A stretch of 64,000 nt of DNA from Paracyclopina nana (GCA_019096065.1 JAGUCH010000009.1:3110001-3174000), one strand, 5' to 3'; counted from the first letter of the stretch, positions 1 through 13,900 are shown. A program made the numbers and translations. The notes: a model not told the origin generated them from the letters alone.

Positions 1-2076
1 ATTGGAATTTTTCAAATCTAAAATTTTGGGCCACTTTGTGCCTTGCACAATAACAATGTTTAAGTTATTATTTAAGGCACTTCCTTAAGTATTAGGATTG
101 TCAAATTTTATGAGTGCACTCTCCTAGTCACAAGGGATCATTCTGCATTGGAATTTTTCAAATCTAAAATTTTGGGCCACTTTGTGCCTTGCACAATAAC
201 AATGTTTAAGTTATTATTTAAGGCACTTCCTTAAGTATTAGGATTGTCAAATTTTATGAGTGCACTATCCTAGTCACAAGGGATCATTCTGCATTGGAAT
301 TTTTCAAATCTAAAATTTTGGGCCACTTTGTGCCTTGCACAATAACAATGTTTAAGTTATTATTTAAGGCACTTCCTTAAGTATTAGGATTGTCAAATTT
401 TATGAGTGCACTCTCCTAGTCACAAGGGATCATTCTGCATTGGAATTTTTCAAATCTAAAATTTTGGGCCACTTTGTGCCTTGCACAATAACAATGTTTA
501 AGTTATTATTTAAGGCACTTCCTTAAGTATTAGGATTGTCAAATTTTATGAGTGCACTCTCCTAGTCACAAGGGATCATTCTGCATTGGAATTTTTCAAA
601 TCTAAAATTTTGGGCCACTTTGTGCCTTGCACAATAACAATGTTTAAGTTATTATTTAAGGCACTTCCTTAAGTATTAGGATTGTCAAATTTTATGAGTG
701 CACTCTCCTAGTCACAAGGGATCATTCTGCATTGGAATTTTTCAAATCTAAAATTTTGGGCCACTTTGTGCCTTGCACAATAACAATGTTTAAGTTATTA
801 TTTAAGGCACTTCCTTAAGTATTAGGATTGTCAAATTTTATGAGTGCACTCTCCTAGTCACAAGGGATCATTCTGCATTGGAATTTTTCAAATCTAAAAT
901 TTTGGGCCACTTTGTGCCTTGCACAATAACAATGTTTAAGTTATTATTTAAGGCACTTCCTTAAGTATTAGGATTGTCAAATTTTATGAGTGCACTCTCC
1001 TAGTCACAAGGGATCATTCTGCATTGGAATTTTTCAAATCTAAAATTTTGGGCCACTTTGTGCCTAGCACAATAACAATGTTTAAGTTATTATTTAAGGT
1101 ACTTCCTTTTGTATTAGGATTGTCAAATTTTATGAGTGCACTATCCTAGTCACAAGGGATCATTCTGCATTGGAATTTTTCAAATCTAAAATTTTGGGCC
1201 ACTTTGTGCCTGGCACATTAACAATGTTTAAGTTATTATTTAAGGCACTTCCTTAAGTATTAGGATTGTCAAATTTTATGAGTGCACTCTCCTAGTCACA
1301 AGGGATCATTCTGCATTGGAATTTTTCAAATCTAAAATTTTGGGCCACTTTGTGCCTAGCACAATAACAATGTTTAAGTTATTATTTAAGGCACTTCCTT
1401 AAGTATTAGGATTGTCAAATTTTATGAGTGCACTCTCCTTGTCACAAGGGATCATTCTGCATTGGAATTTTTCAAATCTAAAATTTTGGGCCACTTTGTG
1501 CCTGGCACAATAACAATGTTTAAGTTATTATTTAAGGCACTTCCTTAAGTATTAGGATTGTCAAATTTTATGAGTGCACTCTCCTAGTCACAAGGGATCA
1601 TTCTGCATTGGAATTTTTCAAATCTAAAATTTTGGGCCACTTTGTGCCCGGCACATTAACAATGTTTAAGTTATTATTTAAGGCACTTCCTTAAGTATTA
1701 GGATTGTCAAATTTTATGAATGCACTCTCCATGTCACAAGGGTTCATTCTGCATTGGAATTTTTCAAATCTAAAATTTTGGGCCACTTTGTGCCTGGCAC
1801 AATAACAATGTTTAAGTTATTATTTAAGGTACTTCCTTAAGTATTAGGATTGTCAAATTTTATGAGTGCACTATCCTAGTCACAAGGGATCATTCTGCAT
1901 TGGAATTTTTCAAATCTAAAATTTTGGGCCACTTTGTGCCTGGCACAATAACAATGTTTAAGTTATTATTTAAGGTACTTCCTTAAGTATTAGGATTGTC
2001 AAATTTTATGAGTGCACTCTCCTAGTCACAAGGGATCATTCTGCATTGGAATTTTTCAAATCTAAAATTTTGGGCC
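1..2076. repeat. 146-bp tandem satellite array, right-hand edge
   Basis: Fourteen head-to-tail units of exactly 146 bp start at 1, 147, 293, 439 and so on to 1899. A partial fifteenth unit starts at 2045 and decays after about 32 bp. Each unit begins attggaatttttcaaatc and ends gggatcattctgc. The first seven units are almost identical; later units carry substitutions (for example at the cttgcac/ctagcac/ctggcac position), so divergence rises toward the array edge. There is no coding potential. The array continues beyond the left border. The 146-bp period equals the length of DNA in a nucleosome core, which is common for satellites. The monomer family is not one I recognise. Confidence 0.97.
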
Positions 2077-2290
2077 ATTTGGGCCTCCAGGCTTTTATAC
2101 AGTATTTTTTTCAATCTTTAAGTTAATATTTAAGTGACTTTCCTTTGAGTTAGGCAAAAATAATTTTCATATTTGGACTCCTCATTGCCCAAGGGTGCTG
2201 CCTGAGTTGAAATTTTTAGGTTTTAAAATTTTGGGCCATTTGGGCCATTTTGGGCCATTTGGGCATTTTATATGGTCCCCTTGAAAACAA
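2077..2290. repeat. Degenerate satellite-derived flank
   Basis: Past the last good 146-bp unit the sequence keeps pieces of the monomer in decayed form. Examples are a phrase resembling 'tttaagttattatttaag' near 2120 and 'aaaattttgggccattt' near 2225. The latter is followed by several short gggccattt iterations to about 2262. I read this as eroded array edge rather than unique sequence. Confidence 0.6.
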
Positions 2291-5200
2291 CACCAAAGAA
2301 CAACTGAAAATATTTAAGTGGTGGCCCCACTTCATACAATTCACGAGAGAGCTCAAGAAGGGGAATTAGAACATGCAACACCATTTTAAAAGGAGACATG
2401 CTGTCTGCTAGTTCAACTTGGGTTTACCCCCAAACTTTGTGGCCAAAGACAAACTTTTGGCATTTAATCTTGATGATTATATTTCGAATGCACAAAGACT
2501 GGGCTACAAACTTGTACAAGATTGTGCGTGCATTTATGCTCATGTCTTGCGCTACATGATGTTGACATCAAAATGTCACTTCTACACTAATTTTGCGACT
2601 TTTCACTATATTCAGAATTGCAACAGGGAATCTGTCCAATGATAAATGAATTACTAATAATTATTAATTACAGCAATTTCATAAGAACTGACACCAATTA
2701 ATATCTACTATTTTGTAGGTATGTGTAATTTCCCCTTTTTTCCTTTCCATTTTGTGTTTTATCAATTGGGGTCGTTGGCCTTATGGGCCAATCATGCTAA
2801 TTAGCATAATGATTTGGTATGTGCATATATAAAGAGCAATGGTGGCTTTCACAAAACATGTCTGCCACAGCACAGCTAAAGTCCGTCAGTTGTTCAGATC
2901 ACACATGGATTTTGAAAGATGACAGGTAACAATCACCATCATAATCATCATCCTCATCAGGGGAAGTTTTGAAAATTAATCCCAGGATCGACCCCACGCA
3001 GGACTTGAACATGCTAATTCGACTTATTTGGTAGACAAATGGCTATTTTTGTGTGACGACGCCACCAACAACCTGTCAACTTGTCATAGCTTGTGATGTG
3101 GCATATAAAATGCAGCTTTCTTGGATTTATTATTCTACTTTTTCAGTTAAGCGCGGTGGTCACTTTGAAATTCGACGCGTTTTCAAGTCTTTTTGTTCAG
3201 TTTCGTGAAGAATTTGATGATGGGAATGATGATGAGGTTTTTTATGAATTCTTTTTTCGGCGAGACCTATCTTATTGTTCTAAAGCCCTCAGATGCTCAC
3301 ACCCCTCATAATAAAGGGCCTCGTCAGCTGAAAAGTGCGCGAAACGGAAGTGGACATTTGTTTGTAAACAAACCCACGTGTAACAGCTAGCCACCACGCG
3401 CGGACTTGTCAATTCCACCATCTTTCAAAAAGGTTCTTCAGGCAGATGAGCAGGGTCTTTACTACATGATGATAGAAGAACTTGAGAGTAGTTAAACCAT
3501 GGAATGGCGGGGAGGATCATTTAACCCGAGAGGAGAACAACATTTCATCTGATTCGGCAAGCAGTGATAACATATAATTATGTAAAATTACGCCATGTTT
3601 CTCACAGCATTTGAGATAAGGAGCTAAGATGGTATGTCCCTCCTCATGTCTGTCTCACTTCGAAATGAGCCTGAGGCTGGCAGCAAAGTTTTCATCATAT
3701 CAAGATTTCATATAACTAGAACTACTAGCTACTAGCATATCACAGAAGTTGACGTCAGATTGTTGTAGTTGGGAGTCCAGAGCAACATTTGACCCCTATT
3801 TGGGATTACCTGGCAACACTGCTAAAGTTCCACTTCCACAAGGATCCATGGAGCTAGGGGAGAATCAAATATGATGATATGAAATTCTGCCAGCAGCTCC
3901 CTTGTGAAGCTTCCATTCTTCGCTATGTTCGGCTCTTTTTCACGAGCCAATCACGCTCAGCTGAGCACTGTCAATAGCTGCATTTTTAAGGTTTTATTCA
4001 CCATACAGGTATGTATTTCCAAGCTTTGTCAAAGAAGGGTCACTCTGTGCTAATTCCTCTCATGCTTAAACCTATAGGGGAACATAAGTGGCGTTCATCT
4101 ATCCATCATATTTCCATTATATGCAACTTTTTTGAATGCTTCTTCTTTTTTTCAAATCTAGCACGAAACTTTCTCATCTCTAAATTGAGTTCCCAAAACG
4201 TTTGCTGCTTTTACATTCTCTGATTTGGTATATAGGTGATCAAGGTTTTCCCAATATCATTTAAAAGCCTCACAATAGTGGGCAAATCCGTGAAGACAAT
4301 GCTAAATGCTCTTTGAGGTGAAAAGCACTTTAGTTGTCGGATTCTTTTCATCTTGGACATTCGGGGGTCCACCACCCATGGCTTTAAGACAATGTTCAAA
4401 AGGGTCATTTTTACCCAACTGCAGCATTGCAGTCATCTATCTACTTCTATCGCCAGTAGAAGTGCCCAGAGTGATTGAGATTTTGCCTGGAAAATGCAAA
4501 ATCCTGCTGCGCTCGATGGAGTAGTCAAATCGATTATTTGAAAATCCACCAAAAAGATATGATGATATCTTTGGATCCCCCAGTGGGATTTGATGATGCT
4601 GTAACAATTCAGAAGAAGGGGCAAAAAGATTGCTAACCTTATGATGACCCTATATCGAATTGCTGGAGTTGCCAGCCAGGTCATTATCATTTTTTCCTAC
4701 TCCAATCCAAGATATGTAGGCACCGGCCGATTGGCCATTGATTAGATGCATGAAATTGATGCCTTTGAATGATAAATAGTTATAACCACGCGCGCACTCT
4801 CTTCTAGCTGAACACTGAGAGCACTTTAATCAAGCATCTTTCAATGAAGTGAATGTAGAAAAAGAGCCAAGCTCGACTCCAACATGAGAGAAAAAGCTTC
4901 GATTTCCACTTGGGAGCTGAAAGCAAACATTGAGATATTTTTTAAATTAGAGCTTTCTCGAACTGGGTACTTGGCTTGAAGTGTGAAGCTATTAAAAGCT
5001 TTTTGGGGTGATTCGATGCATTAAAGTATAGCCGCAAACCTCTATATCGTTCCCCTCGCCGAAAAAGTGCCGAAAAATCATGACACATTGTCATGTTCAA
5101 GTGTCCGAGAAAAGAGCCATTCTCACCCCATTTATAGCAAGCAGAAAATGAATTGATCTGCTCTTTATAAAGGGAGAGGGGGGGATACAATAATAAAAAA

Positions 5201-5428
5201 GCAGCTTACAAAGCCAGATTCAATCATAAAAATTACCAGTGAAAACATAAATTCATAAAAGGCAAACAGAGTCCAGAACCCCTTCATGCCATTATTGCTA
5301 TGGTGGCAATAAAAAAGATTAAACAAAAAGAGAGCCATGACACGTCATACAATTTTATTATTAACTAGGCAGCGCATAAAAAATCAAGAAATGCTCACTG
5401 TTGTAGAACAATATTATAATAGAGGCAA
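2291..5428. other. Noncoding stretch, no supported gene
   Basis: Only short open frames without recognisable protein features occur here. A TATATAAA string at 2826-2833 is followed by a purine-rich stretch and a weak donor-like agGTAACA near 2925. A good acceptor-like pyrimidine tract ending in CAG lies at about 3146. These could belong to an unseen 5' exon, but nothing downstream confirms it. One isolated copy of the dispersed GTGGCGTTCATCTA motif lies near 4088. Confidence 0.5.
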
Positions 5429-5565
5429 TAATGTGGCGTTCATCTACTTGCTCATAGAAGTAGATTCTCATCTATGTTGTGACTTGGCTTTCTACTATCA
5501 AAATTATATGGGACTTTGTTTTTGCGGCCTATTTGCTGAAAGCCAAGTAGATGAACGGTGCACAG
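5429..5565. mobile_element. MITE-like palindromic repeat (GTTCATCTAC family)
   Basis: The left end reads GTGGCGTTCATCTACTTG and the right end reads CAAGTAGATGAACGGTGCAC, an imperfect inverted repeat of about 18 bp around roughly 100 bp of internal sequence. The same end motif occurs in facing pairs at several other places in the window. There is no coding capacity, so it would be a nonautonomous DNA element. A target-site duplication is not clear. Confidence 0.6.
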
Positions 5566-6329
5566 TTTATAAATGCTCTCGCTGGACTCATGTCGAGCCA
5601 ATTTGCAGTCAGTCCTATACATCACCTTTTTGGTAGTCGTGTATATTGTAGGAAATGAACTAGAAAATAAAAAAGAAGCCCCCCCACTGGGAGGTCAAAA
5701 CGATTCTCCAACTTTTTTCACAATGAGCAAGATATTGAAACACTACTCATTTATATCCTGGGCTACAGCTTTCAATTTATGGCCAGGCAGACCTTAAATC
5801 AAAGCACGTGGAAGTGACATTTATAGTGTCCAACTCGCTTTTTATGAGCCTTGCTGTGTGCCACAGCACTGAATCAGCTCAACCCTTTTTTCCACACAAA
5901 ACATAGTGTTGACACACTAAATCATTCCAAACCCTCTTCTTATTATATTTTTCATGACAAATCGCTTTGTGCCTCCCCTCCCAGTCATTTCATGCTTTTT
6001 GAGAGCCATACCACCAAGTAGGTTTTATTGTCTACAGCAAACCCTCAAAAGCAATTACTGAACACCAGGAGATATAAATAACATCCCAATCAAATATCCC
6101 CAGGGCCAAATCAAGAAGGTTTATATATTTTCCCACCATGAACGCAAGCCACCTTCCTTGCCACCTTAATGGAGTGTGCAGGGGCTCTTTGAGTTAATTA
6201 ACCTAAAGAAGAAGGAGGAGGAGGAAAATGACCGTCTATAATTTTTCGGGATGCCAAATCTGTTTGCATTTTGAATTAGTGGGCTAGAGGTAGAGGCGGA
6301 AAAAATCTACAGCGCTTCATGCGAAGTTC

Positions 6330-6453
6330 ATCTGCTTACGCAAAACACACCGGAAAAATATTTTACATTTTACTAGCTAAAACAGAAGAAATGGCAGTTT
6401 ATATTTTATGCTTAGAATATGATTCAAGTAGATGAACACCACATTGGAAAGTT
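6330..6453. mobile_element. MITE-like repeat, GTTCATCTAC family, diverged copy
   Basis: The left end contains gaagttcatctgctta and the right end contains caagtagatgaacaccacat, in inverted orientation about 100 bp apart. The right end matches the family consensus well and the left end is worn. Confidence 0.45.
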
Positions 6454-6573
6454 GTGCAAATTACCTTTTTTCCTCTGGATTTTTTCTCCACATTCTAAGC
6501 CTGTCTTTGACAAATGTAGAGGTATTTCTCTTTAAATGGTATACAGTACAGTATTATGGACTCTTTTTTCCAG

Positions 6574-8688
6574 CCCCACTAAACAAAAGATCCGTAGTTT
6601 TTCCCTGCTAACTCCAGTTGGAAATTCAATTGTGTCCAAATCGATTTATTTTGACATACATCAATTCGTCTTTAACCATAGAGTACTCACATGTTATTTT
6701 TTTCGCTTTATCATAATTAGTCTTCAAGATATTTAATTTTAAAATATTCAAATTGGCGACAAATTGACGTACTCAAAGTCTTAAAAAATTTTTTCTTAAT
6801 CTTTAATTTTTGAATTGATATGAATTTTTTAGCTAATAATTCTGTCATTCATCGTTAATTTTTTTTAAAAAACCTAAAAATCAATATTACTATTTTTTGT
6901 AAGTTTAATTACAATTTTTTAGATTAAATTGATATAAAATTGGGATAATTTTTTGTCCCTATTGATATGTTTCATTTTTACAAAAAATTGTTTAAAAGGA
7001 ATGTATATTAATGCCAATTAGTTTACATGCTTAATTGTGAATTATTTTAGGATTTACCAATTAGTCTGACTAAAAAAAAATCCGGTTTATATCACCACTC
7101 TCCCGATTTCGTAGGTAGCTATTTTATCTGAACTCTGCCACTTTCGCCAATAGCAAATCTGTCCCCTCTCAATCACAACGAAATACACTAAGCTCTAATG
7201 TCCCACACTCAATTGGCCCGAGTTTGACCTAAACAAAAATTGTATACTTTTTCCCCACTAATTCCCAGTACTCCCGATTTCGTAGGCAGCTATTTTATCT
7301 GGACTTGGCCACTTTCGCCAATAGCAAATCTGTCCCATCTCAATTGCCACAAAATACAAGTAGCACTAATGTCCAACAGTCAATTGGCTCGAAAAAATTG
7401 TTATCACAATGTGAAATAAAGAATTTGCAAAGAACTAAAGTACATTGAGCATTTGTTGTCTTAACTGTGGAATAGTATATGAATTTTATCTTGCATCACA
7501 TTAAAATAATTAAAAAAATAAGAAAATGTCTCAATTTTCTCTCAATTTAGTCTCAATTTTTGATATTTATTTTTGACTTAGCTGTAGATATAAAATGTGT
7601 CAATTTTCTCTCAATTAAGTCTCAATTTTCAATATTTATTTTTTACTTAATTGAGTTTGTTCTTAAGAATTTTTAAATCTAACTTTGTAAACTGTTCAGA
7701 GATGGCTCTGCTTGCAATTCAATAATTTGTTAAATTATTCTTATCTACAACTTTTAGTGGTTTTGAGATTTCAAAAATCCTCATTAATAGATGTTGTTTA
7801 GAACAACATGAAAGGTGAGTTAGTAAGTATCATGAACCTCAGTTTTTATACAAAAACTGAGATTTTTAGAATATTTCAATATTTTTTTACATGTACCACA
7901 ATCAATTTAGTCCACTCTATTTTTTCCGAATCATAACTTTCTATATCTAAAGACTTACATATGAAATGGGTCATTAGAGTGGAGAGAGCCTTCAAATTTC
8001 AGGCTCACATAAAAATTCAAAACATTATGTAACATAGTTGATTTTCAGGATTTGTATGTATCTTGTTAATTAGTTGTGAACTAAATAAATCCCCCTTTAA
8101 TGTATTTGGAATACATAAAAGTGGGGAAAAAGGTAATTAAGAAATCACATTTTTATCATAAAAATTGACATATAATTGGGATGAAATTGACATCAGAATT
8201 CACAATGCCAGATAAAAAAATCATTCCCCTTTTAATGCATTTAAAATACATAAAATTGGGAAAAAAAGGTGATCAACCAAAAATTAGGAAAAAATACTAT
8301 TACTAGGGATATAATTGATGTTTAGTGTAGATGAAAGTACAGTTTTATCTCAAAAATTTACAGAAAAAAAAATTCCCAACTTTATGGCGGAAACCCAGAT
8401 AAAATCTACAATTAATCTACTTTGCAAATAACTTAAGTCATTAGTAGCTTCTCTAATAAGTGAAATTTAAAAAAATTAAATGGCTGCGCATACTTAAAAC
8501 AGCCCATAGATGACTATAAAAATGAAAAAAAAGTCATAGGACAATATTTAAAAAATCCGTATCCTACGATCGATTTATTTAATCAAAGCGTCACGGTAAT
8601 CTCGGACTTTTCCCTAATAGAATAGTGAATTTTTTTCGGTAGTAAATCCCAATTTTAACTGGACCGATTTTCATTTTGTTTAGTGGGG
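6574..8688. mobile_element. AT-rich 2.1-kb element with 15-bp terminal inverted repeats
   Basis: The left end CCCCACTAAACAAAA (6574-6588) is matched perfectly and inverted by TTTTGTTTAGTGGGG (8674-8688). The interior is much more AT-rich than its surroundings and has no long open frame. It contains internal direct duplications: about 125 bp beginning cccgatttcgtagg at 7102 and again at 7273, and about 60 bp around 8085-8150 repeated near 8215-8280 (shared aatacataaaa). I infer a nonautonomous DNA element or composite repeat; superfamily unknown. No convincing target-site duplication was seen, so the borders rest on the inverted repeat alone. Confidence 0.55.
7102..7395. repeat. Direct duplication inside the AT-rich element
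   Basis: Two copies start at 7102 and 7273. Both carry cccgatttcgtagg, gctattttatctg, ccactttcgccaatagcaa and, further on, caattggc. They are about 80-85% alike by eye, so the duplication is not recent. Confidence 0.7.
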
Positions 8689-10744
8689 AGGCCAGGTCTC
8701 ATGCATGATCAACTAGGCGGAATTCTTCATCAAATTGTCCCAGGTTCGTTTTTAATGAAATAGTAAACCAACTCCAGCAGCAGCCATTTGTTTTTATTTG
8801 ACGCGACAGAATGAGCAATGCTGCTAATCCTAGAGCAGTTTGTTTTACTCTCTCTCTCTCAGTTAATTTAGTTCCATGGATGGAGTTTGGAACATGCCAA
8901 AACTAATTCTCCCATTTCTCTCCAAGCAGGGGATTTTCCCGATATTTGTTTCAACTTCCCCCACCAGCAATTATAAACAGGATTCTAAGGCACAGAACAG
9001 CAGAAAAACCTAGAAAAAGACGAATTCAGCATCTAGGCTAAATTGGGCATAGGATATGAGCAATAATGGAGAAATGATCGTTTTTTAGCCCCAGCTCCAT
9101 TCACACTTCGAGTCCAGCTTGACCCAAGTCTAGTAATCTCCTTTTTTGACTGACCAATTTCCTTAGACTCCCTGCTGAGAAAACATGGCTCAAAACGTGC
9201 ATCGTTTATTTGAAATACACGAAAGGCGTCACGCGGGTCTAATGGTCGCTTTTTTCGGCGTTTTTGTGATTTCTGCGGTTTTCGCCTTCTTTTGTGCACG
9301 CGGACATCATCTGCCATTAATTGGCAAGTAAACAATCAAACCACAAAAATAATGTGCAGTGCAGTGGCCAAAAAATGGAAGTTTTCAGACTTGTTTCCCC
9401 CACCCAGATGTTGTGTGTGCAAAGTGAATTGTGGAAACATGAGCAATTGGTCATTCCACGACAGAGTCGAAAAGCCATAAAATTCCAACGAAATAGATAT
9501 ACAGCGAAAAAAAGCTTTTTTCAAGTTCAAAGGAAATTGGATCCGTGGCTTTTGTTTCCACAACAGCATAATACAATGGGCTGACAATTTGCCTTTTGTT
9601 GGTTTTTCCAATTGTCAGATGTTGTTGTGAAACCCAAATGATTGTTTCGTCCATTGTTTCCCTTAAGTTGTTTTGACGACTGCTGTTTCGCGGTCTCATG
9701 AAACTTTTGATATTCAATTTTAATGTTTAATTTCTGTTCCTATGTTCTGGCAAAATGAGTCGGAAAAAATTATGTAAATTATATCAGTTTTCAAAAAAAA
9801 GAGGCAAAGAGGAAAAAGTTGGTTGGTGGCCCTTTTCAATCATTTGTTTATTTTACTACACGGCCCGTCTAGCCCAGCTGCCGTGCAGCCAGGTAGCACA
9901 AGAGCGCCACCTTGCGGAAACAATAGTCCCTGCTGCACATTCATTTCATGGCCGGAATCGTGATCCAGTATAATGATAATAATGGGCAGTTTGTTGTGAT
10001 GTTGACGGCTTAAAGCGTTTGCCGACATTAAAGTCTTTTTTTCTTGGCAGTTTTGAGGTATTTCTTTTGTTGCTCATCGTCGTGGGCACATTTAATTCAG
10101 AACCATCTGGTATTAGTCTCAACCTGCAATTCTCTTGTCAAGGCACGTTTTTTTCTAAAGGAAATAGCTCTGTTGAACAACAACTCACATATCACGTAGG
10201 AATTTGATTTAATTGCCAGCGGTTTAATTTCGAAAAAAGATGGCCAAATTGCAGGGTTCGGACTTGATGTCAGAAAGTCCATGATTTGCGGCAAGATCAT
10301 TTGCATACATTTCCAGTTTTCAACTGTCAGTTGGTATATATAATCATCGTGTGGTCAGCGGCCAAAAATCGAAGAAATTTCCTCGTTGCCAAGATTTCAT
10401 TGTGTGTGTATTACAGTTGTTGTAGACAATTACATGAGAAGTGGTTCACGATTGGCTGAAAACGGCTAATGACTTGTGTTTTGTGGTCGTCGACTACCTG
10501 AGCTTTTAGTAGTGCTAAGTTGGCAATAGCACGCAACACACGCAATGGCAGATGAAACAATTTAATGGATGGAGTCAGCACTCGATTCGTCCCCTATAAT
10601 CATCATAATTCGGTCCATCTTCCATTCCAAACCATCTTATTTTCCAGCACGAGCCACAAACCCTCCATGATAATAATATAATAAATATGGCATAGATCTC
10701 GGCTCTCTGGATGACAAATTGCGCTCCTATCTCCATTTACTGGA

Positions 10745-10945
10745 GCCCAGCTCATCTGAATGTTGGCTTTGAAAAATACCATTTTACTCTGACAGCTGAT
10801 TTCAGCTCAAGAAACTGAAAACAAAATCTAATGTAAGACGCATTGAACCTAAGATTAGTTTGTATGTATTCGTGACAATTCCAATAAAATAATGAGGAAA
10901 ATAGCAATTTGTCACACTGATGCAGATGAGCTCCACATAAAACGC
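10745..10945. mobile_element. MITE-like repeat, GTTCATCTAC family, diverged copy
   Basis: The left end carries cagctcatctgaatg and the right end gcagatgagctccacat, which pair as an imperfect inverted repeat about 170 bp apart. The right end keeps the CCACAT terminus of the family. Assignment is tentative because both ends have GCTCATCTG rather than GTTCATCTAC. Confidence 0.35.
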
Positions 10946-13900
10946 GTATATGTGACTTTGTGCCTGCAAGGCCTGAGAAACAAGAATTATGTGAATGCCA
11001 AATTACACACTATTGTTGGCTGGTATTGCTGCAGCCCTACTTTGCCCCACTAAAAATACATTTTCTGCAATTGGCTTCAGGCCACGTCTTATTTCTGTCA
11101 TTTCAGCTCACAACTGCTTTTTTCGCTTGCAACTCTGTTTTTTGCCACTACTTTTACCAGCGGTATTCCAACGTCTTTTGCTGTGAGAACTGCGAAATTC
11201 TTCTTCATGAATTGCACTCAAAGCAAAGCTAATGTATCAAGTCATGTTTTGATTGCAGTCAGTCATCCGATTTTTTGGAGCTTGGAATCTTTGCGGTCCA
11301 GCCAGACAGATGGACGCTAGTGATGCACTGTGGGAAAATGGCATCTCAAAACTCCGCCACTAAAAGGCTGAGGCACAAAGAGTAATTGGAGGCTTTTGTG
11401 TGTCTGAATTATGATCAGCGGGTTGTTTTTTTGTTTGCTCTGGTAAAAGTTGACGGAGGAACGAGCAGGAAAGGCGGTAATTTTCGTGTTCTTTGCAACC
11501 ACAAGACAACAGAGATCAAGCTTGTGTAGTCTTCTAGTTTGTTAGTTGGGGATGTCTAAAACAGAACAGATGTTGCTGACCAAAAAAGCTCCAGGTCGAG
11601 AGTCTTCTTCTTGATGCACCACGCTAATTTCAAAATTTGGCTGTTTGACCCGCGAAAAGACCTGTCCAATTCAGATCTGTTTGATGTTTCCCAACGAGCT
11701 CGGCACCTTTTTGGGGTGGTCAGTGCATTTTCGCAATTTACTAGAAACAGCGATAAAATTACAATTTTGCACCATTCACGGCGATCTTCAATCATAAACA
11801 GACTTGAGTTGCAGCTGACTTGGCTGCCTGGGCTGACTGTCGTTTGGGCTGACTTGGCGGACACCTTTCGGCTGAAATTAACAGGCAGAGCGAAGGGAGC
11901 GTTGTTTTTTGGGGCGTGTTATGACCATACTTTCTTCATGTTTCGACATGCCATATAATTTGCAGAAAAGAAGCTCATCGACGTAATTATGGGCATGAAT
12001 TAACCTCATTTTGAAGAACTTTGAAGGCTGCAATAATTTACCAAATTTTTCAAGGAAACGAGTTGGCAGCCATATTTTAAGCCTTGTAGAATTCCCTCTA
12101 ATGGGCCGAGCGCGCGGCCACAATCATCCAAAGTATGCACATGAACCTCAATTTGATGGTCATTGGACTCTGGGTGTTGTAAAATAGCAGGTCTTACCGT
12201 CATTAAATCAAATGCTTTTGACCCATCTACCACTTAAAATGTGGAAGTTTTTATATATTGCAGGTAGATAGTAGTGGTTGAGGTAGCTTTTGCGTGTTTG
12301 TGTGATAATAGTACAACCCAGCAGCAGCAACAGCAGCAGCTTCTTAATGGGACCATTAGCTACAAAGAGTTTACCATTTATAGGAACGTGAGAAAAAAGA
12401 AGGTCTTCCAGCTTACCACAAAGATCTTGATAAAATCTACCCTTCCTTTTTTGAAACTGACCATACATTCGAATCGTCGTTTCACAACCATGCCAAATCT
12501 CGACATCAATCGAAGCATGAAAATGATTTGTTCTCTGCTTCTCCCAATCTCAGATTACGTGAGAACCTTTGGCTGCAAAGCAACTGAAAACGTGCAAAAG
12601 GTTTGAATTACGGCAATAGTCAATTTGATGTAAATGAACGTCACATAAAAATGTGGCGCGCGTGGACGCGTGGTGTGTTAAGTACGTAGTATATGGTGGT
12701 GCCACGTCTTTTTTATTGGAACTGACTCCATTGTCAATGGTTTCACCAAAAAGACAAGCTGAAAAAATGAATGGAAGCCTCTCACAAAAGACACACACCA
12801 TACTGATGAATGTTGGCTTCATTCACAAGTGGGCACATTAAAAGTGAGATGAAAACTTGGAATGTCTTGGCCCAAAAGTGGGAAAAGCAGCTAGCAATTT
12901 TCTCCCATTTCTTGCACCTGGTGATTCGAATTCTGCTAAGAAAAAACTTCTCTCTCTTTGAATGGGCAGTATAATAAATCCTCAAAAGAGAGGAGAAAAT
13001 TACGGCTTTAAATCTTTTTGTCTTGGTAAAAAATGGCACATTTAAAAATTCCAGGCTACCTCGTTTCACCTCTGTAAGCTGCATACGCTAAAAGTGTGGG
13101 TGTTTAAAATGCTATGGAAGCCCAATTGCAGAGAGTTTTACATCATCATTTCCACGAGCAAAAAAAGGTGAAATTGATTTATCAAAGGTCAATTTTTTTA
13201 CTCAAAGATGCAATTATTCACGCGTAGCATATTTAATAGTATCTACATGGCAGCCAGCCCAAAATTGTGAATTTTGGGGCTTTTTTGTTGGGCGTCCAGC
13301 TGCAATTTTATTGCGTTTTGTTATTCCTACTTTTTAGCAGCAGCCCTCATCTGCTCTTTGGTCCAACAACTAACAAATCTGATGCTAGCTGATGCTCATA
13401 ATAATGCATTTTGGACAGAATGAAAAAAGTGGGATCACAATCGCACACTTAGCTGAAAAGGCGAGCAAAAAATGCGCGGCGTTCGTTACGAAATCTATAT
13501 ATTACAAATGCTTTTGGGGCGTTTTCCGCGTAATCGCGTGCGATTTCCGAACAGCTACAAAACGGCTGGTCCATTTTTTGCCTACACTTTTTTTCCTCGA
13601 TAGTTTTGTGCTGTGTCACCTATATGTAAAAAAATCTGTGCCATCTGCCGCCTACGACTATTACTACAAAAGTGAACATTTTTGGATCTTTGCAATTGCG
13701 ACCCATCATCGTTCTGGGGCGTGTGAATTTGAACTACGACAACAATTGTGCCTATTTTGATTTATAAACAAACAAGTTATCAATTTCAAATGAAAAATAC
13801 AACTTAAATTCAAAAGATTGAAAAACATGCTCATCTCCTAATTTTTAACAATAAACACTTTTCTAGGCAATAATATTTTTGCCAACTTTTTGCTAACATA

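Noticed and set aside
1-2076. CRISPR-like array
   Set aside because: Units are contiguous 146-bp repeats without unique spacers, and the window is clearly eukaryotic. It is a satellite.
3093-3390. Two overlapping plus-strand frames, one with a hydrophobic start resembling a signal peptide
   Set aside because: They overlap in different frames, have no family resemblance, and the region is AT-rich noncoding DNA where such frames are expected.
11611-11958. 115-codon plus-strand frame
   Set aside because: There are overlapping open frames on the other strand of similar length, no conserved motif and no splice structure. It is most likely chance.
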